Positions 9,297 to 18,133 of a stretch of 64,000 nt of DNA are shown in pieces (position 1 is the stretch's first letter; the number at the start of each line of letters is the position of its first letter). Position numbers and translations under genes: made by a program. Source of the DNA: Mariniflexile sp. TRM1-10 (GTDB taxonomy: Bacteria > Bacteroidota > Bacteroidia > Flavobacteriales > Flavobacteriaceae); contig NZ_CP022985.1 of assembly GCF_003425985.1 (NCBI RefSeq), forward strand, positions 4,572,001 to 4,636,000, given 5' to 3'. Below the pieces are notes generated by a model, which had not been told where the DNA came from, did not search any database, and worked only from the letters and a program-made list of their open reading frames with translations.

Positions 9297-10585
9297 TTTT
9301 CCAAAACCTCACGCATGGCTTTGGCCTTAACCAAACATTCTTCGTATTCTTTTAGCGGGTCGCTTTTTGTTGTGATGGCGCCTCCAACAGAATAAGACAC
9401 GTATTTTTTGGTTTCATTGTATAAAATACTCCTTATAACCACATTAAAATCGAAATCGCCCGTTGGTGAAAAATATCCCACTGAGCCCGAGTAGAGTCCC
9501 CGTTTGGTTTCCTCCAATGCTTCAATAATCTTCATTGCCGAAATTTTTGGAGCTCCTGTCATACTTCCCATTGGGAATGTGCTTTTTATAACATCTACGG
9601 CGTGGGTTGTAGATTCTATTTTAGATTTTACAGTCGATATCATTTGGTGCACTTGATCAAACGTATAAATTTTGCATAATTCTTCTACCTCCACACTACC
9701 TTTAATGGCGGTTTTAGATAAATCGTTACGTACCAAATCTACAATCATGATGTTTTCGCTACGTTCCTTTTCGTTGTCCAACAACTCCTGTTTTAGCTGC
9801 TTGTCCTCTTCAATATTCTCGGAACGTTTGGCTGTGCCTTTTATGGGTTGGGAAACGATGGTGTTGCCTTGCTTTTTTAAATAGCGCTCCGGTGATGCCG
9901 ATAGCAAATACTTGTCATTAATCTTTAAAAAGCTGGCAAATGGCGGGTTTGAAATCGTATTAAGCTTATTATAGGTTTCTAAAGGGTTTATTTCCGTGTC
10001 TTCGGCATAAAATTCCTGACAAAAATTTGCTTCGTAAATATCGCCACGATGGATGTGGCCCAACATAGCATTTATCTTTTCGAAGTATTCGTCTTTGTGA
10101 ATGCGGAGCTTTATTTTAATAGGATTGTTGATTTGTTGATTTGTGGATGCGTTCATTTGTTGAACCGCCTTCAAATCACTTTCAAATTCGTCGTCCATCA
10201 TATTTAAATACTGCATTTCAACTTGATTTCCCTTAAAAAAGAATAGCTTTTTAGGTTGAAAGAAGTATAAATCCGGGAATTGCAAGCCGTCAAAATTATT
10301 TGATTTTAAGTCTTCTACGGCATTTTTTAAATCGTACGTCAAATAACCAAAAATCCAATCGTTTACATGGGTTTGGTATTCTTTTAACTTCTCAAAAGCT
10401 TCATGGTAATCGGTTTGAATGCTTGTAAAGGCATCAACTGCCAAAACCGCATCGTAGTTGGAGTAGTTCTGTTCGTAATCATTGGAATCCAACCAAACAA
10501 CGTCATCAAACTGTTGTGCCCAATGCAATAATTGCAGCTTAAATAATGGGGGGTTTTTAACCATATGGGCGTATTTTGTTCTCAA
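9293..10585 (-). CDS. pabB: Aminodeoxychorismate synthase component I
   Basis: Converts chorismate with amino nitrogen to 4-amino-4-deoxychorismate in folate synthesis; cytoplasmic. At 430 residues it is a stand-alone component I of the chorismate-utilising family. The C-terminal catalytic domain carries GDIYEANFCQEF, SPERYL, PIKGTAKRS, ENIMIVDLVRNDLS, FPMGSMTGAPKISAM and VRSILYN-type motifs. The PIKGT motif is the one associated with PabB rather than anthranilate synthase, where PLAGT/PIAGT is usual. The first ATG (10583-10585) was chosen because MRTKYAHMVKNPPLFKLQLLHWA fits flavobacterial PabB starts. The partner glutaminase is not in this window. Confidence 0.92.
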   Translation of the reverse strand: MRTKYAHMVKNPPLFKLQLLHWAQQFDDVVWLDSNDYEQNYSNYDAVLAVDAFTSIQTDYHEAFEKLKEYQTHVNDWIFGYLTYDLKNAVEDLKSNNFDGLQFPDLYFFQPKKLFFFKGNQVEMQYLNMMDDEFESDLKAVQQMNASTNQQINNPIKIKLRIHKDEYFEKINAMLGHIHRGDIYEANFCQEFYAEDTEINPLETYNKLNTISNPPFASFLKINDKYLLSASPERYLKKQGNTIVSQPIKGTAKRSENIEEDKQLKQELLDNEKERSENIMIVDLVRNDLSKTAIKGSVEVEELCKIYTFDQVHQMISTVKSKIESTTHAVDVIKSTFPMGSMTGAPKISAMKIIEALEETKRGLYSGSVGYFSPTGDFDFNVVIRSILYNETKKYVSYSVGGAITTKSDPLKEYEECLVKAKAMREVLEN

Positions 10586-10619
10586 TTCTAAAATTTAAGC
10601 TGTAAAGTTAGTTAGATTC

Positions 10620-10786
10620 CTTAGAAACTGTTTAAATTTTATCTAAAAGCCATTTTTTGTTTCTTTTTGACCCATATTTCGTTGAATTTTTTTCTAATGG
10701 CTCTGCTATTAAAAAAAAATCCGCCTCATCTGACCCAAAAATAATTCAAAAAAGCATCAATAAATAAAACTTAAACAGTTCCTTAA
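10620..10786. repeat. Palindromic intergenic element, family P, copy 1
   Basis: A roughly 165-bp element with ends TTAGAAACTGTTTAA and TTAAACAGTTCCTTAA. It contains CCCATATTTCGTTGAATTTT, a central small palindrome and CCGCCTCATCTGACCC. The complement of 16095-16258 is nearly the same sequence, so these are inverted copies. More diverged relatives are at 25870-26017 and 46353-46515. It has no coding capacity. Confidence 0.85.
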
Positions 10787-10826
10787 AAAATTACAAGTTT
10801 TGTACATTAGTTTAAATTTCACTTAC

Positions 10827-11717
10827 ATGGTAACATTAGAAAACAAGCAACTTAAAATAGCAGTAAAAAAAATAGGTGCTGAATTGTGCAAAATCACTTC
10901 CGTAAGAAACAACACGGAATTTATGTGGGACGCCAACCCAACCGTTTGGGGGAGTTTTGCCCCTAACCTATTCCCTATTATTGGTGCATTAAAAAACGAT
11001 ACTTATATTTTTGAAAACCAAGAATATAAACTACCAAAACATGGCATCGTTAGAAATAACAACGCCGTTATTTTACACCAACAAACGTCCGATAGTCTCA
11101 GCTTTAAATTAAGTTACAGTGAAGACTCTTTAAAAAATTATCCATTTAAGTTTGAGTTTTATATCACTTATAAGCTGGTTGGCAACCGCATTGACGTCAT
11201 TCATACCATTAAAAACTTAGATGATAAACCCCTGTATTTTTCGGTTGGTGGACATCCTGCATTTAAATGTCCAGTGTTTGAAAATGAACAGTATGAAGAT
11301 TATTTCTTAGAATTTGAACATGCCGAAACTTCAAAAACCCATCTTATTAATATGGCAAACGGACTCATTTCAGCAGAAACAAAACCAGTTTTTAATCATT
11401 CAAACAAACTACCACTAACCCACGATTTGTTTAATGAAGACGCCCTTATTTTTAAAGATTTGAAATCTAAAAAAGTTGCTTTAAAAAGTAAAGTATATGG
11501 TGAAGTACTATCGGTTAGTTATAATGATTTTCCCTATTTGGGTATTTGGGCAAAACCAACAGGCGATTATGTTTGTATAGAACCTTGGTTAGGAATTGCC
11601 GATAATGAAGCCACCAATCAAGACTTAAAAACCAAGGAAGGGATTTTAACTTTGGCTGCTAATGAGACTTTTATGGCTGGGTATGGTATTGAGGTTAATG
11701 AGAATCTTCTTATTTGA
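10827..11717 (+). CDS. Aldose 1-epimerase family protein (LacX-like)
   Basis: Mutarotase-like cytoplasmic enzyme of 296 residues. The LacX branch of the aldose 1-epimerase superfamily interconverts sugar anomers, but the sugar is not known here. Seen: the N-terminal ITSVRNNTEFMWDANPTVWGSFAPNLFPIIG, the central FSVGGHPAFKCP carrying a catalytic-type His, and the C-terminal YLGIWAKPTGDYVCIEPWLGIAD. The ATG at 10827 is preferred to an upstream in-frame TTG at 10800, because homologues begin with MVTLENKQLKI-like sequence and the TTG lies close to the repeat end. It stands alone between a palindromic element and the histidine-kinase cluster. Confidence 0.88.
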   Translation: MVTLENKQLKIAVKKIGAELCKITSVRNNTEFMWDANPTVWGSFAPNLFPIIGALKNDTYIFENQEYKLPKHGIVRNNNAVILHQQTSDSLSFKLSYSEDSLKNYPFKFEFYITYKLVGNRIDVIHTIKNLDDKPLYFSVGGHPAFKCPVFENEQYEDYFLEFEHAETSKTHLINMANGLISAETKPVFNHSNKLPLTHDLFNEDALIFKDLKSKKVALKSKVYGEVLSVSYNDFPYLGIWAKPTGDYVCIEPWLGIADNEATNQDLKTKEGILTLAANETFMAGYGIEVNENLLI

Positions 11718-12074
11718 AAATAATTAATTTTTCGGGTTACGCTTATCCTATGAATATGAACCGTTTTCAATGATTTACATCTAGCCGAAAAGCAAATTTA
11801 CTTTTTCAAAGAATAACAATTAATACTTCCTATAAGAATTCACATAAAATTATAAACGGACTATTTTAAACTAATTTAACTAAATAGCATAATACACATA
11901 ACTTAAATCAAGATTTTAAAACCAAAGAAACTATTTCAACAATTTCTATTCCTTCCCAATAAAACTTAAAAAATCTTCCTACATATTGATTTTATTAAAA
12001 ATTTAAGAATAAAAAAAATTAGGTGATATAAATACCCTACCTTGCATTTCCTCAAATGTTTTAATACCTACAAA
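11718..12074. other. Intergenic stretch upstream of the PAS kinase
   Basis: About 360 AT-rich bases. I see no ORF with coding character, no convincing hairpin and no repeat shared with the rest of the window. It must contain the promoter of the kinase operon, but no clear TAnnTTTG match stands out. Confidence 0.5.
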
Positions 12075-14429
12075 ATGATGCGCTTCCTCCCCCAATTTGA
12101 CCATATCTTTCAACTTTTGCCCCACCCTAATTTAATTCTCCTTCCTGACGCTCCAAAATTCACCATTGTAGCAGTTAATGATGCTTATCTGGAAGCAGTA
12201 AATTCAACTGAAAAAGATTTAATAGGGAAAGGTATTTTTGAAGCATTTCCTGAAAACCCGGAAGATAGGATTTCAAAAGGCGTTGAAAAATTAAAAAACT
12301 CCCTGCATTTTGTGATCTCCAAAAAGGAATCGGATAAAATGCCGCTTCAAAAATATGACATCCCTATTCGTGGGACTTCAAAATTTAAAATCAAATATAC
12401 CAATGTTTGGAATATTCCATTAACTGATGATACTAACAATATTACCCACATTTTACATTCAATTGAAGATGTAACAGATAAAAAACAATTGGAATTATCG
12501 CTTGACATTGAAAGACAGCGTTTCAATGATCTATACTTTCAAGCGCCTTCTTGCATGGGTATATTAAAAGGTCCTGATCATGTGTATGAATTGGCAAATC
12601 CATTGTATTTAGAGTTAATAGGTGTCGAAGATGTTATTGGTAAGACCGTAAAGGACGTATTACCAGAACTTGAGGCACAGGGGATTTTAGAAATCTTAGA
12701 CACGGTTTATGAAACCGGGGAAACATTTTCGGCTAATGAGATGCTTGTACAATTTGACCATCATAGAAACGGAGAACTTGTTGGCACCTATTTGAACTTT
12801 ATTTATCAGGCGAATAGAAATGAGGAGGGTATTATAGATGGAATCCTTTTTTTTGCATCGGATGTGACTGAGCTGGTACTGGCACGCAAAAAAATTGAGG
12901 AAAGCAAAAAACGCTATAAGGAGCTCATTGAAAATTTACCGATTGCCACCTATTCCTGTGACCTTGAAGGACGCATCCTACTATATAATAAGGCAGCGGT
13001 AACCTTATGGGGTAGAGAACCAGAAATAGGCGTAGATATGTGGTGCGGATCTATGAAAATCTACAGTAAAAACGGCGAACCACTTCCTATCGACTTGTAC
13101 CCAATGGTTAGAGCCCTAAAGGAAGGTCGCAAAATTACCAATCAGGAAATGACTATAGAGCGTCCCAATGGTGATAAGCTAAATGTATTGCCCTATCCAG
13201 TACCTTATACGGATTCAACTGGGCAGGTAATTGGTGCTGTTAATGTACTGATTGATATCACTGAAAGCAGAAAATCAGAAAAGATTCTCAAGGAAAACGA
13301 AAAAAAATTTCGTCAGATCGTGGAAACTGCACAAGAAGGTATTTGGGTGATAGATGAAGACAACAGGACCACATTTGTCAATAATAAACTTTGTGAAATT
13401 CTGGGATATACCCAAGATGAGATGACGGGAAAAGACATCTATTTTTTTATGGACGAAGATGCAAAGCAAATTGCTGGTCAATTAATGCAAAAGAAAAAAA
13501 AAGGATATACGGATCAATTACAGTTTAAATATATTTCAAAATCTGGTAAAGACGTTTGGACTCAAATTTCATCAAATCCACTTTTTGATGATGGAGGTAT
13601 TTATAAAGGAGGTCTGGCCATGGTTACCGATATTACCGAACGAAAAAACACAAATGAAAAACTCGGAAAATTAATCAAAGAACTCGCTCATCAAAATGAG
13701 GAGAATGAAAAACGGGCGACAGAATTATGCCATTCTAATAAGGAACTGGTTAAAACAAATAAAGAACTGGACCGCTTTGTCTATAGTGTTTCTCATGATT
13801 TACGTTCCCCACTCACCTCTATTCTCGGTCTAATTTCTTTTATTGAAGAAGACAGCAAGGAACCTGACACCCTTGAACAGGTAAAAATGATACGGACTAG
13901 CATAAACCGCCTGGACGGATTCATTAAAAACATCCTCAATTACTCACAAAATAACCGCACCAAACTTGAAACTCAAAACATCCCCCTTAAGAAAACCATC
14001 CATGACATTGTAAACTCAGTACGCAACATAAAAGATGCCAGTGGCATTTCTTTTAAGATTGATATTGACGAGAAACACCCCTTTTATTCCGATTGGCATC
14101 GTTTTAATACAGTTCTTGAAAATCTTGTTTCCAATGCTATTAAATACCATACAAAAGAGGCTTCCGGAAGATATCTTAAACTTACCGGCACATCGAACAA
14201 GGATGAATTAAACCTCAGTATCTCCGATAATGGCATTGGTATAGACCCTGAATTTCACGATAAAATTTTTGAAATGTTTTATCGTTTGCCGGGCAATACC
14301 GACGGTTCCGGTGTTGGGCTCTATATAGTCAAGGAAACGCTGGATAAAATGCATGGAACTATTGATATTAAGTCTGAAAAAGGAGTAGGAACCACCTTTG
14401 TAATTACGTTAAAAAATTTAAAAGAATGA
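12075..14429 (+). CDS. Multi-PAS sensor histidine kinase
   Basis: Soluble hybrid-free histidine kinase of 784 residues with no membrane segments. Four PAS-like domains can be read at about residues 15-125, 155-270, 280-400 and 405-525. The last two have typical cores such as NKAAVTLWGREPEIG and NNKLCEILGYTQDEM. A short charged coiled linker follows, then the dimerisation/phospho-acceptor domain with SVSHDLRSPLTS (His574) and an ATPase domain with N box NLVSNAIKYH, G1 SDNGIGID, G2 GSGVGLYIVKE. The start was set at the ATG pair 12075/12078 rather than a TTG at 12042. The stop overlaps the next gene's ATG (ATGA), so it is coupled to the receiver protein. The signal is unknown. Confidence 0.92.
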   Translation: MMRFLPQFDHIFQLLPHPNLILLPDAPKFTIVAVNDAYLEAVNSTEKDLIGKGIFEAFPENPEDRISKGVEKLKNSLHFVISKKESDKMPLQKYDIPIRGTSKFKIKYTNVWNIPLTDDTNNITHILHSIEDVTDKKQLELSLDIERQRFNDLYFQAPSCMGILKGPDHVYELANPLYLELIGVEDVIGKTVKDVLPELEAQGILEILDTVYETGETFSANEMLVQFDHHRNGELVGTYLNFIYQANRNEEGIIDGILFFASDVTELVLARKKIEESKKRYKELIENLPIATYSCDLEGRILLYNKAAVTLWGREPEIGVDMWCGSMKIYSKNGEPLPIDLYPMVRALKEGRKITNQEMTIERPNGDKLNVLPYPVPYTDSTGQVIGAVNVLIDITESRKSEKILKENEKKFRQIVETAQEGIWVIDEDNRTTFVNNKLCEILGYTQDEMTGKDIYFFMDEDAKQIAGQLMQKKKKGYTDQLQFKYISKSGKDVWTQISSNPLFDDGGIYKGGLAMVTDITERKNTNEKLGKLIKELAHQNEENEKRATELCHSNKELVKTNKELDRFVYSVSHDLRSPLTSILGLISFIEEDSKEPDTLEQVKMIRTSINRLDGFIKNILNYSQNNRTKLETQNIPLKKTIHDIVNSVRNIKDASGISFKIDIDEKHPFYSDWHRFNTVLENLVSNAIKYHTKEASGRYLKLTGTSNKDELNLSISDNGIGIDPEFHDKIFEMFYRLPGNTDGSGVGLYIVKETLDKMHGTIDIKSEKGVGTTFVITLKNLKE

Positions 14430-14854
14430 AAGAAGAACAATCATACCGGTTTGAAAATGTAATGATTATAGACGATAACCTCATAGACCTCTATATTGCT
14501 TCCCGTTTGATTACAAAGAACCATTTCGGAAAAAAAGTGTTGCAATATTCTTCTGCTCTTGAGGCATTAAAATATTTACAGGAAAATCAGGAACACATTT
14601 CCCAGTTGCCCGAAGTCATTTTTGTAGATATATACATGCCTGGGATGTCCGGATTTGAGTTTATTGTAGCATATGATAAATTGTCAACTGTACTGAAAAA
14701 ATATTGTAGGGTATACATTATATCCTCATCAATTGACGAGCGGGATGTGGCTACAACAAAGAATGATAAAAACATAGTGGCCATGAAGGAAAAACCAATT
14801 ACAAAAGAATTTCTAAACGAGTTTAAGATAAGACACAATAGTTCCCCATTGTAA
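14426..14854 (+). CDS. Single-domain response regulator (CheY/Rcp-like)
   Basis: Receiver-only response regulator of 142 residues, translationally coupled to the upstream PAS kinase by a 4-base overlap. Seen: the acidic pair in MIIDDN, the phospho-acceptor Asp68 in VIFVDIYMPGMSGFEF, the conserved Ser/Thr in YIISSSIDERD and the Lys in MKEKPIT. There is no output domain, so it probably signals by protein contact or as a phosphorelay shuttle to another kinase. Receiver proteins of this length, with an extended alpha4 region, commonly pair with PAS/GAF kinases in Bacteroidota. Confidence 0.92.
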   Translation: MKEEQSYRFENVMIIDDNLIDLYIASRLITKNHFGKKVLQYSSALEALKYLQENQEHISQLPEVIFVDIYMPGMSGFEFIVAYDKLSTVLKKYCRVYIISSSIDERDVATTKNDKNIVAMKEKPITKEFLNEFKIRHNSSPL

Positions 14855-14982
14855 TTTTTTAATTGTCGAACATAGAAATCACCACAGCAGTAGCATAAAA
14901 ATTAAAATACAGTCAGTAAGCTCATAATTCAACCCTCCCTCAGGTTAATTTTTTAAATAACTTTTAATACTCCTAAGGGTAA

Positions 14983-16098
14983 ATGAAAAACGAATACCAT
15001 AACATACCAATTTCTGAGAAAACGTCATTAGATATTGATAAACACTTTAACCTTGAACCTTTTTTTGAATCATCAACAGATTTTCTTTGCATTGCGGGCT
15101 ATGACGGGTTTTTTAGAAGAGTTAATCCTGCATTTATTAAGTTAATGGGATATACCCGGGAAGAATTATTTGCCAGTCCCATAAGCCATTTTGTACATCC
15201 CGAGCATAAGCGCAATACAGCTGAAACGCGGGCCCTGATTTTGGAAGGAGTTCCATTGTTACACTTTCAAAACCGTTATATCACGAAAAATGGTGAAATT
15301 GTATGGCTTACCTGGACATCTATTCCCGAACCATCGCAAAATTTAATTTATGCCATTGCAAAAAATATCACCCATATTAAAAAATTGGAGGAAGAGCGAA
15401 ATACGCTCCTTGCAAATCTTACAAAAGTCAATGCCGAATTCAAACAATTAACCTATACAACTTCCCACGACCTAAGGACTCCCGTAAATAATTTAATTTC
15501 GCTAGTAAGTTTAATAGATACCTCGACAATCCAAAATGAAGAGACCCTGGTTTATTTAGAGATGCTGGAAACGTCGGCTTTTCAGTTGAAAAACACTTTA
15601 AATGAGCATATTGATCTTTTAAATAAAGAAGATAAACTGAACGTAAAAGTTGAAAATATCACTCTAAAAAATATCCTTGACACTACCATTGAACCTTTGA
15701 GGGCTTTGATCAAAGATTCAAAAACTATTTTTAATATAGATTTTTCGGAAGTGCCAAATATAAATTCCAATGCTTTCTATCTGCAAAGTATATTTCTCAA
15801 TTTAATTTCCAATTCCATAAAATATTCTAGGCCCGGGATTACTCCAATAATTACTATTACCTCTAAAAAAGTGGATCATTTTGTTCGTATTATTTTTTCG
15901 GATAACGGACTTGGTTTTGATATGGAAAAGGTTGGCGGAAAAATTTTTGGGTTAAACCAAAGTTTTCATGACCACCCGGACAGTAAAGGTATAGGCTTAT
16001 ACTTGGTGAATAGTTATATGAATAGTTTAGGAGGCAATATAAGTTTAGAAAGTGAAGTGAATGTTGGAACAACCTTTATTTTAAATTTCAGATCTTAG
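14983..16098 (+). CDS. PAS sensor histidine kinase
   Basis: Cytoplasmic histidine kinase of 371 residues. A single PAS domain (about residues 25-140) contains FLCIAGYDGFFRRVNPAFIKLMGYTREELF and the PAC end NGEIVWLTWTS. The phospho-acceptor region is TTSHDLRTPVNNL with His162, and the ATPase domain has NLISNSIKYS, SDNGLGFD and GIGLYLVNSYM. It lies 128 bp behind the receiver gene in the same direction and likely belongs to the same signalling module, giving two kinases around one receiver. The TAG stop (16096-16098) lies inside the terminal sequence of palindromic element P copy 2, so the repeat appears to supply the stop codon. Confidence 0.9.
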   Translation: MKNEYHNIPISEKTSLDIDKHFNLEPFFESSTDFLCIAGYDGFFRRVNPAFIKLMGYTREELFASPISHFVHPEHKRNTAETRALILEGVPLLHFQNRYITKNGEIVWLTWTSIPEPSQNLIYAIAKNITHIKKLEEERNTLLANLTKVNAEFKQLTYTTSHDLRTPVNNLISLVSLIDTSTIQNEETLVYLEMLETSAFQLKNTLNEHIDLLNKEDKLNVKVENITLKNILDTTIEPLRALIKDSKTIFNIDFSEVPNINSNAFYLQSIFLNLISNSIKYSRPGITPIITITSKKVDHFVRIIFSDNGLGFDMEKVGGKIFGLNQSFHDHPDSKGIGLYLVNSYMNSLGGNISLESEVNVGTTFILNFRS

Positions 16099-16258
16099 AA
16101 ACTGTTTAAGTTTTGTTTATTGATGCTTTTTTGAATTATTTTTGGATCAAATGAGGCGGATTTTTTTAATAGCTGAGCTATTAGAAAAAAATTCAACGAA
16201 ATATGGGGCAAAAAGAAACAAAAAATAACTTTTAGATAAAATTTAAACAGTTTCTTAA
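16095..16258. repeat. Palindromic intergenic element, family P, copy 2 (inverted)
   Basis: Begins CTTAGAAACTGTTTAAG and ends ATTTAAACAGTTTCTTAAA. Read on the minus strand it follows the 10620-10786 copy almost base for base (ATTTTATCTAAAAG, CATATTTCGTTGAATTTTTT, CCGCCTCAT). It overlaps the stop codon of the upstream kinase. Confidence 0.85.
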
Positions 16259-16333
16259 ACTTTAATTGAAAAGAATCTAATTCCCATAAGCAAACTATTT
16301 AAACGAGCTTTATCAACTAAAAAATAATAAACG

Positions 16334-16341
16334 TAACTTTG
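16334..16341 (+). promoter_or_regulatory. TAnnTTTG promoter box of the DEAD-box helicase
   Basis: TAACTTTG matches the Bacteroidota -7 box. It overlaps the only upstream in-frame TTG, so that codon cannot be the start. This supports translation from the GTG at 16360, about a dozen bases after the expected transcription start. No exact TTG lies at the usual upstream distance. Confidence 0.45.
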
Positions 16342-16359
16342 CCAGTTAAACAGCGCACC

Positions 16360-17712
16360 GTGACTTTTGAAGATTTAAATTTAAACACCCCTTTATATAA
16401 GGCCTTAACCGATTTAGGCTTTACAACCCCAACACCCATACAAGCCGAGGCTTTTAACGTGGTTTGTTCCGGAACCGACATTGTTGGTATTGCACAAACA
16501 GGCACTGGTAAAACCTTTGCTTACATGTTGCCTATTTTAAAACATTTAAAATTTTCAACACAAGAAAGTCCGCGTATTTTGGTTTTAGTACCCACCCGCG
16601 AATTGGTGGTGCAAGTAGTTAACGATATTGAAAATCTTGCAAAATACATGAATACCCGTGTGTTAGGTGTTTATGGTGGCACCAACATTAACACCCAAAA
16701 ACAAGCCATCGCTCAAGGTGTAGATATTTTGGTAGCAACCCCAGGTAGGTTGTATGATTTGGCTTTAAGCCGTGTGTTACAATTAAAATCGATACAAAAA
16801 TTGGTGATTGATGAAGTAGATGTGATGCTCGATTTAGGATTTAGACACCAATTGATTAATATTTTCGATCTATTGCCTGAGAAACGTCAAAACATCATGT
16901 TTTCGGCAACCATGACAGAAGATGTCGATGTCATAATTAACGATTTCTTTAAAAGTCCGGAGCGTGTTTCTATAGCCGTTTCAGGTACGCCCCTTGATAA
17001 TATCATCCAATCGCGCTACAATGTGCCTAATTTTTATACGAAAGTCAATTTACTTAAACACTTATTAATAGATACTGAAATTTTCACTAAGGTTTTAATA
17101 TTTGTGTCTAATAAAAAAATGGCTGACCGCTTATTTGAAAAATTAGACGAGCTATTCCATGAAGAATTGTGTGTGATACACTCCAACAAAACCCAAAATT
17201 ACCGTTTGCGTAGTATTGAGCAATTTAGAAATGGTGATAACCGCATATTGGTAGCTACCGATGTGATGGCACGTGGTTTGGATATTGATAACGTATCCCA
17301 TGTCATCAATTTTGACACTCCTGATTACCCCGAAAACTATATGCATCGTATAGGTAGAACGGGTAGAGCCGAACGTGAAGGCACGGCTATTTTACTTTCT
17401 ACGGAAAGCGAACAAGAGTCGGTTACAAAGATTGAAGACTTAATGAACATGAGTATTTCGTTAGTGGATTTCCCTGAAAATATTGAAGTGTCTACCGAAC
17501 TCATTGAAGAAGAACGCCCACAAATAAAGGAACATTACAACCCCATAAAACGAAGTGATGCAGATGCTCCTGGCCCTGCGTTTCATGAGAAATCTGAAAA
17601 AAACTCAAAAGAAAATTTAGGAGGTTCGTACAAATTCAAAATTGCTGCTAAATACAAAAAGCCCAAAACCAGAGGGGATAAGAATTATAATAAGCGGCAT
17701 AAGAAGAAGTAA
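16360..17712 (+). CDS. DEAD-box ATP-dependent RNA helicase
   Basis: Cytoplasmic RNA helicase of about 450 residues, acting in ribosome assembly or RNA turnover. Seen in order: Q motif FEDLNLNTPLYKAL...GFTTPTPIQAEA, Walker A AQTGTGKT, PTRELVVQ, ATPGRL, a variant Walker B DEVD in place of DEAD, SAT, then the second RecA domain with VATDVMARGLDID and HRIGRTGRAEREG. The tail is short, basic and Lys-rich (KYKKPKTRGDKNYNKRHKKK), typical of RNA-binding extensions. The start is taken as GTG at 16360 because MTFEDLNLNTPL is the normal beginning in this group and the promoter overlaps the alternative TTG. The DEVD variant is common in related flavobacterial helicases. Confidence 0.92.
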   Translation: MTFEDLNLNTPLYKALTDLGFTTPTPIQAEAFNVVCSGTDIVGIAQTGTGKTFAYMLPILKHLKFSTQESPRILVLVPTRELVVQVVNDIENLAKYMNTRVLGVYGGTNINTQKQAIAQGVDILVATPGRLYDLALSRVLQLKSIQKLVIDEVDVMLDLGFRHQLINIFDLLPEKRQNIMFSATMTEDVDVIINDFFKSPERVSIAVSGTPLDNIIQSRYNVPNFYTKVNLLKHLLIDTEIFTKVLIFVSNKKMADRLFEKLDELFHEELCVIHSNKTQNYRLRSIEQFRNGDNRILVATDVMARGLDIDNVSHVINFDTPDYPENYMHRIGRTGRAEREGTAILLSTESEQESVTKIEDLMNMSISLVDFPENIEVSTELIEEERPQIKEHYNPIKRSDADAPGPAFHEKSEKNSKENLGGSYKFKIAAKYKKPKTRGDKNYNKRHKKK

Positions 17713-17932
17713 ACAGCTTAAGCTTGTCCTATATATCCAAATATCCAGGGTACAACAAACCATTATATGTATTTGTAACGGCGTCATATGCTGACTTCAA
17801 AACCCATTAATTACGCTTGTAAAAAGTTTCTTTATCGCTTGTAGACGAAGCTGTTTATAACATTATGATGACCAATAACTTAATACCGAAACAAAGTCTG
17901 CTTTATTGGGAACACTTACCAAAAGACCGCAA
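17713..17932. other. Degenerate DNA upstream of the cas2 remnant
   Basis: About 220 bases with only short broken reading frames. Two pieces look protein-like, one reading NKPLYVFVTASYADFKTH* and another SLSLVDEAVYNIMMTNNLIP. I cannot assign either to a family. They may be residues of genes once next to cas2. No CRISPR repeats are visible. Confidence 0.35.
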
Positions 17933-18133
17933 AAATACAGCGGGCTTTAGAAAAAACATCATCAAAAATGGGTTTAGTATGATGCAATATTCTCGCATAA
18001 AAAACTATTATCCCCTTTAGGTAAAGTAAGTGCCTTAAGAATAACCGATAAACAATTTGGCAATATTATGAACTTTTGGGGACGAGCAGAAGTTCCCAAA
18101 GAGCCACAACCTACACAATTGGAATTGTTCTAA
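17933..18133 (+). pseudogene. cas2: Decayed CRISPR-associated cas2
   Basis: Two pieces of a Cas2 protein are readable in different frames. The first is HLPKDRKNTAGFRKNIIKNG followed by FSMMQYS, corresponding to the DLP...FRK...GF.M.Q.S region of Cas2. The second is HKKLLSPLGKVSALRITDKQ, then FGNIMNFWGR and a terminal QLELF, which is the typical C-terminus of subtype II-C Cas2 in Bacteroidota. The N-terminal strand, the start codon and about 20 residues between the two pieces are missing, and the frame shifts at about 17990-18005. There is no cas1, cas9 or repeat array in the window. This is a scar of a lost type II-like CRISPR locus. Confidence 0.75.

Noticed and set aside
12042..12074. Longer N-terminus of the PAS kinase from TTG
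   Set aside because: Two ATG codons follow at 12075 and 12078, and the extra residues do not resemble the family.
16339..16359. TTG start for the DEAD-box helicase
   Set aside because: It lies inside the promoter -7 box; the GTG at 16360 matches the usual protein start.
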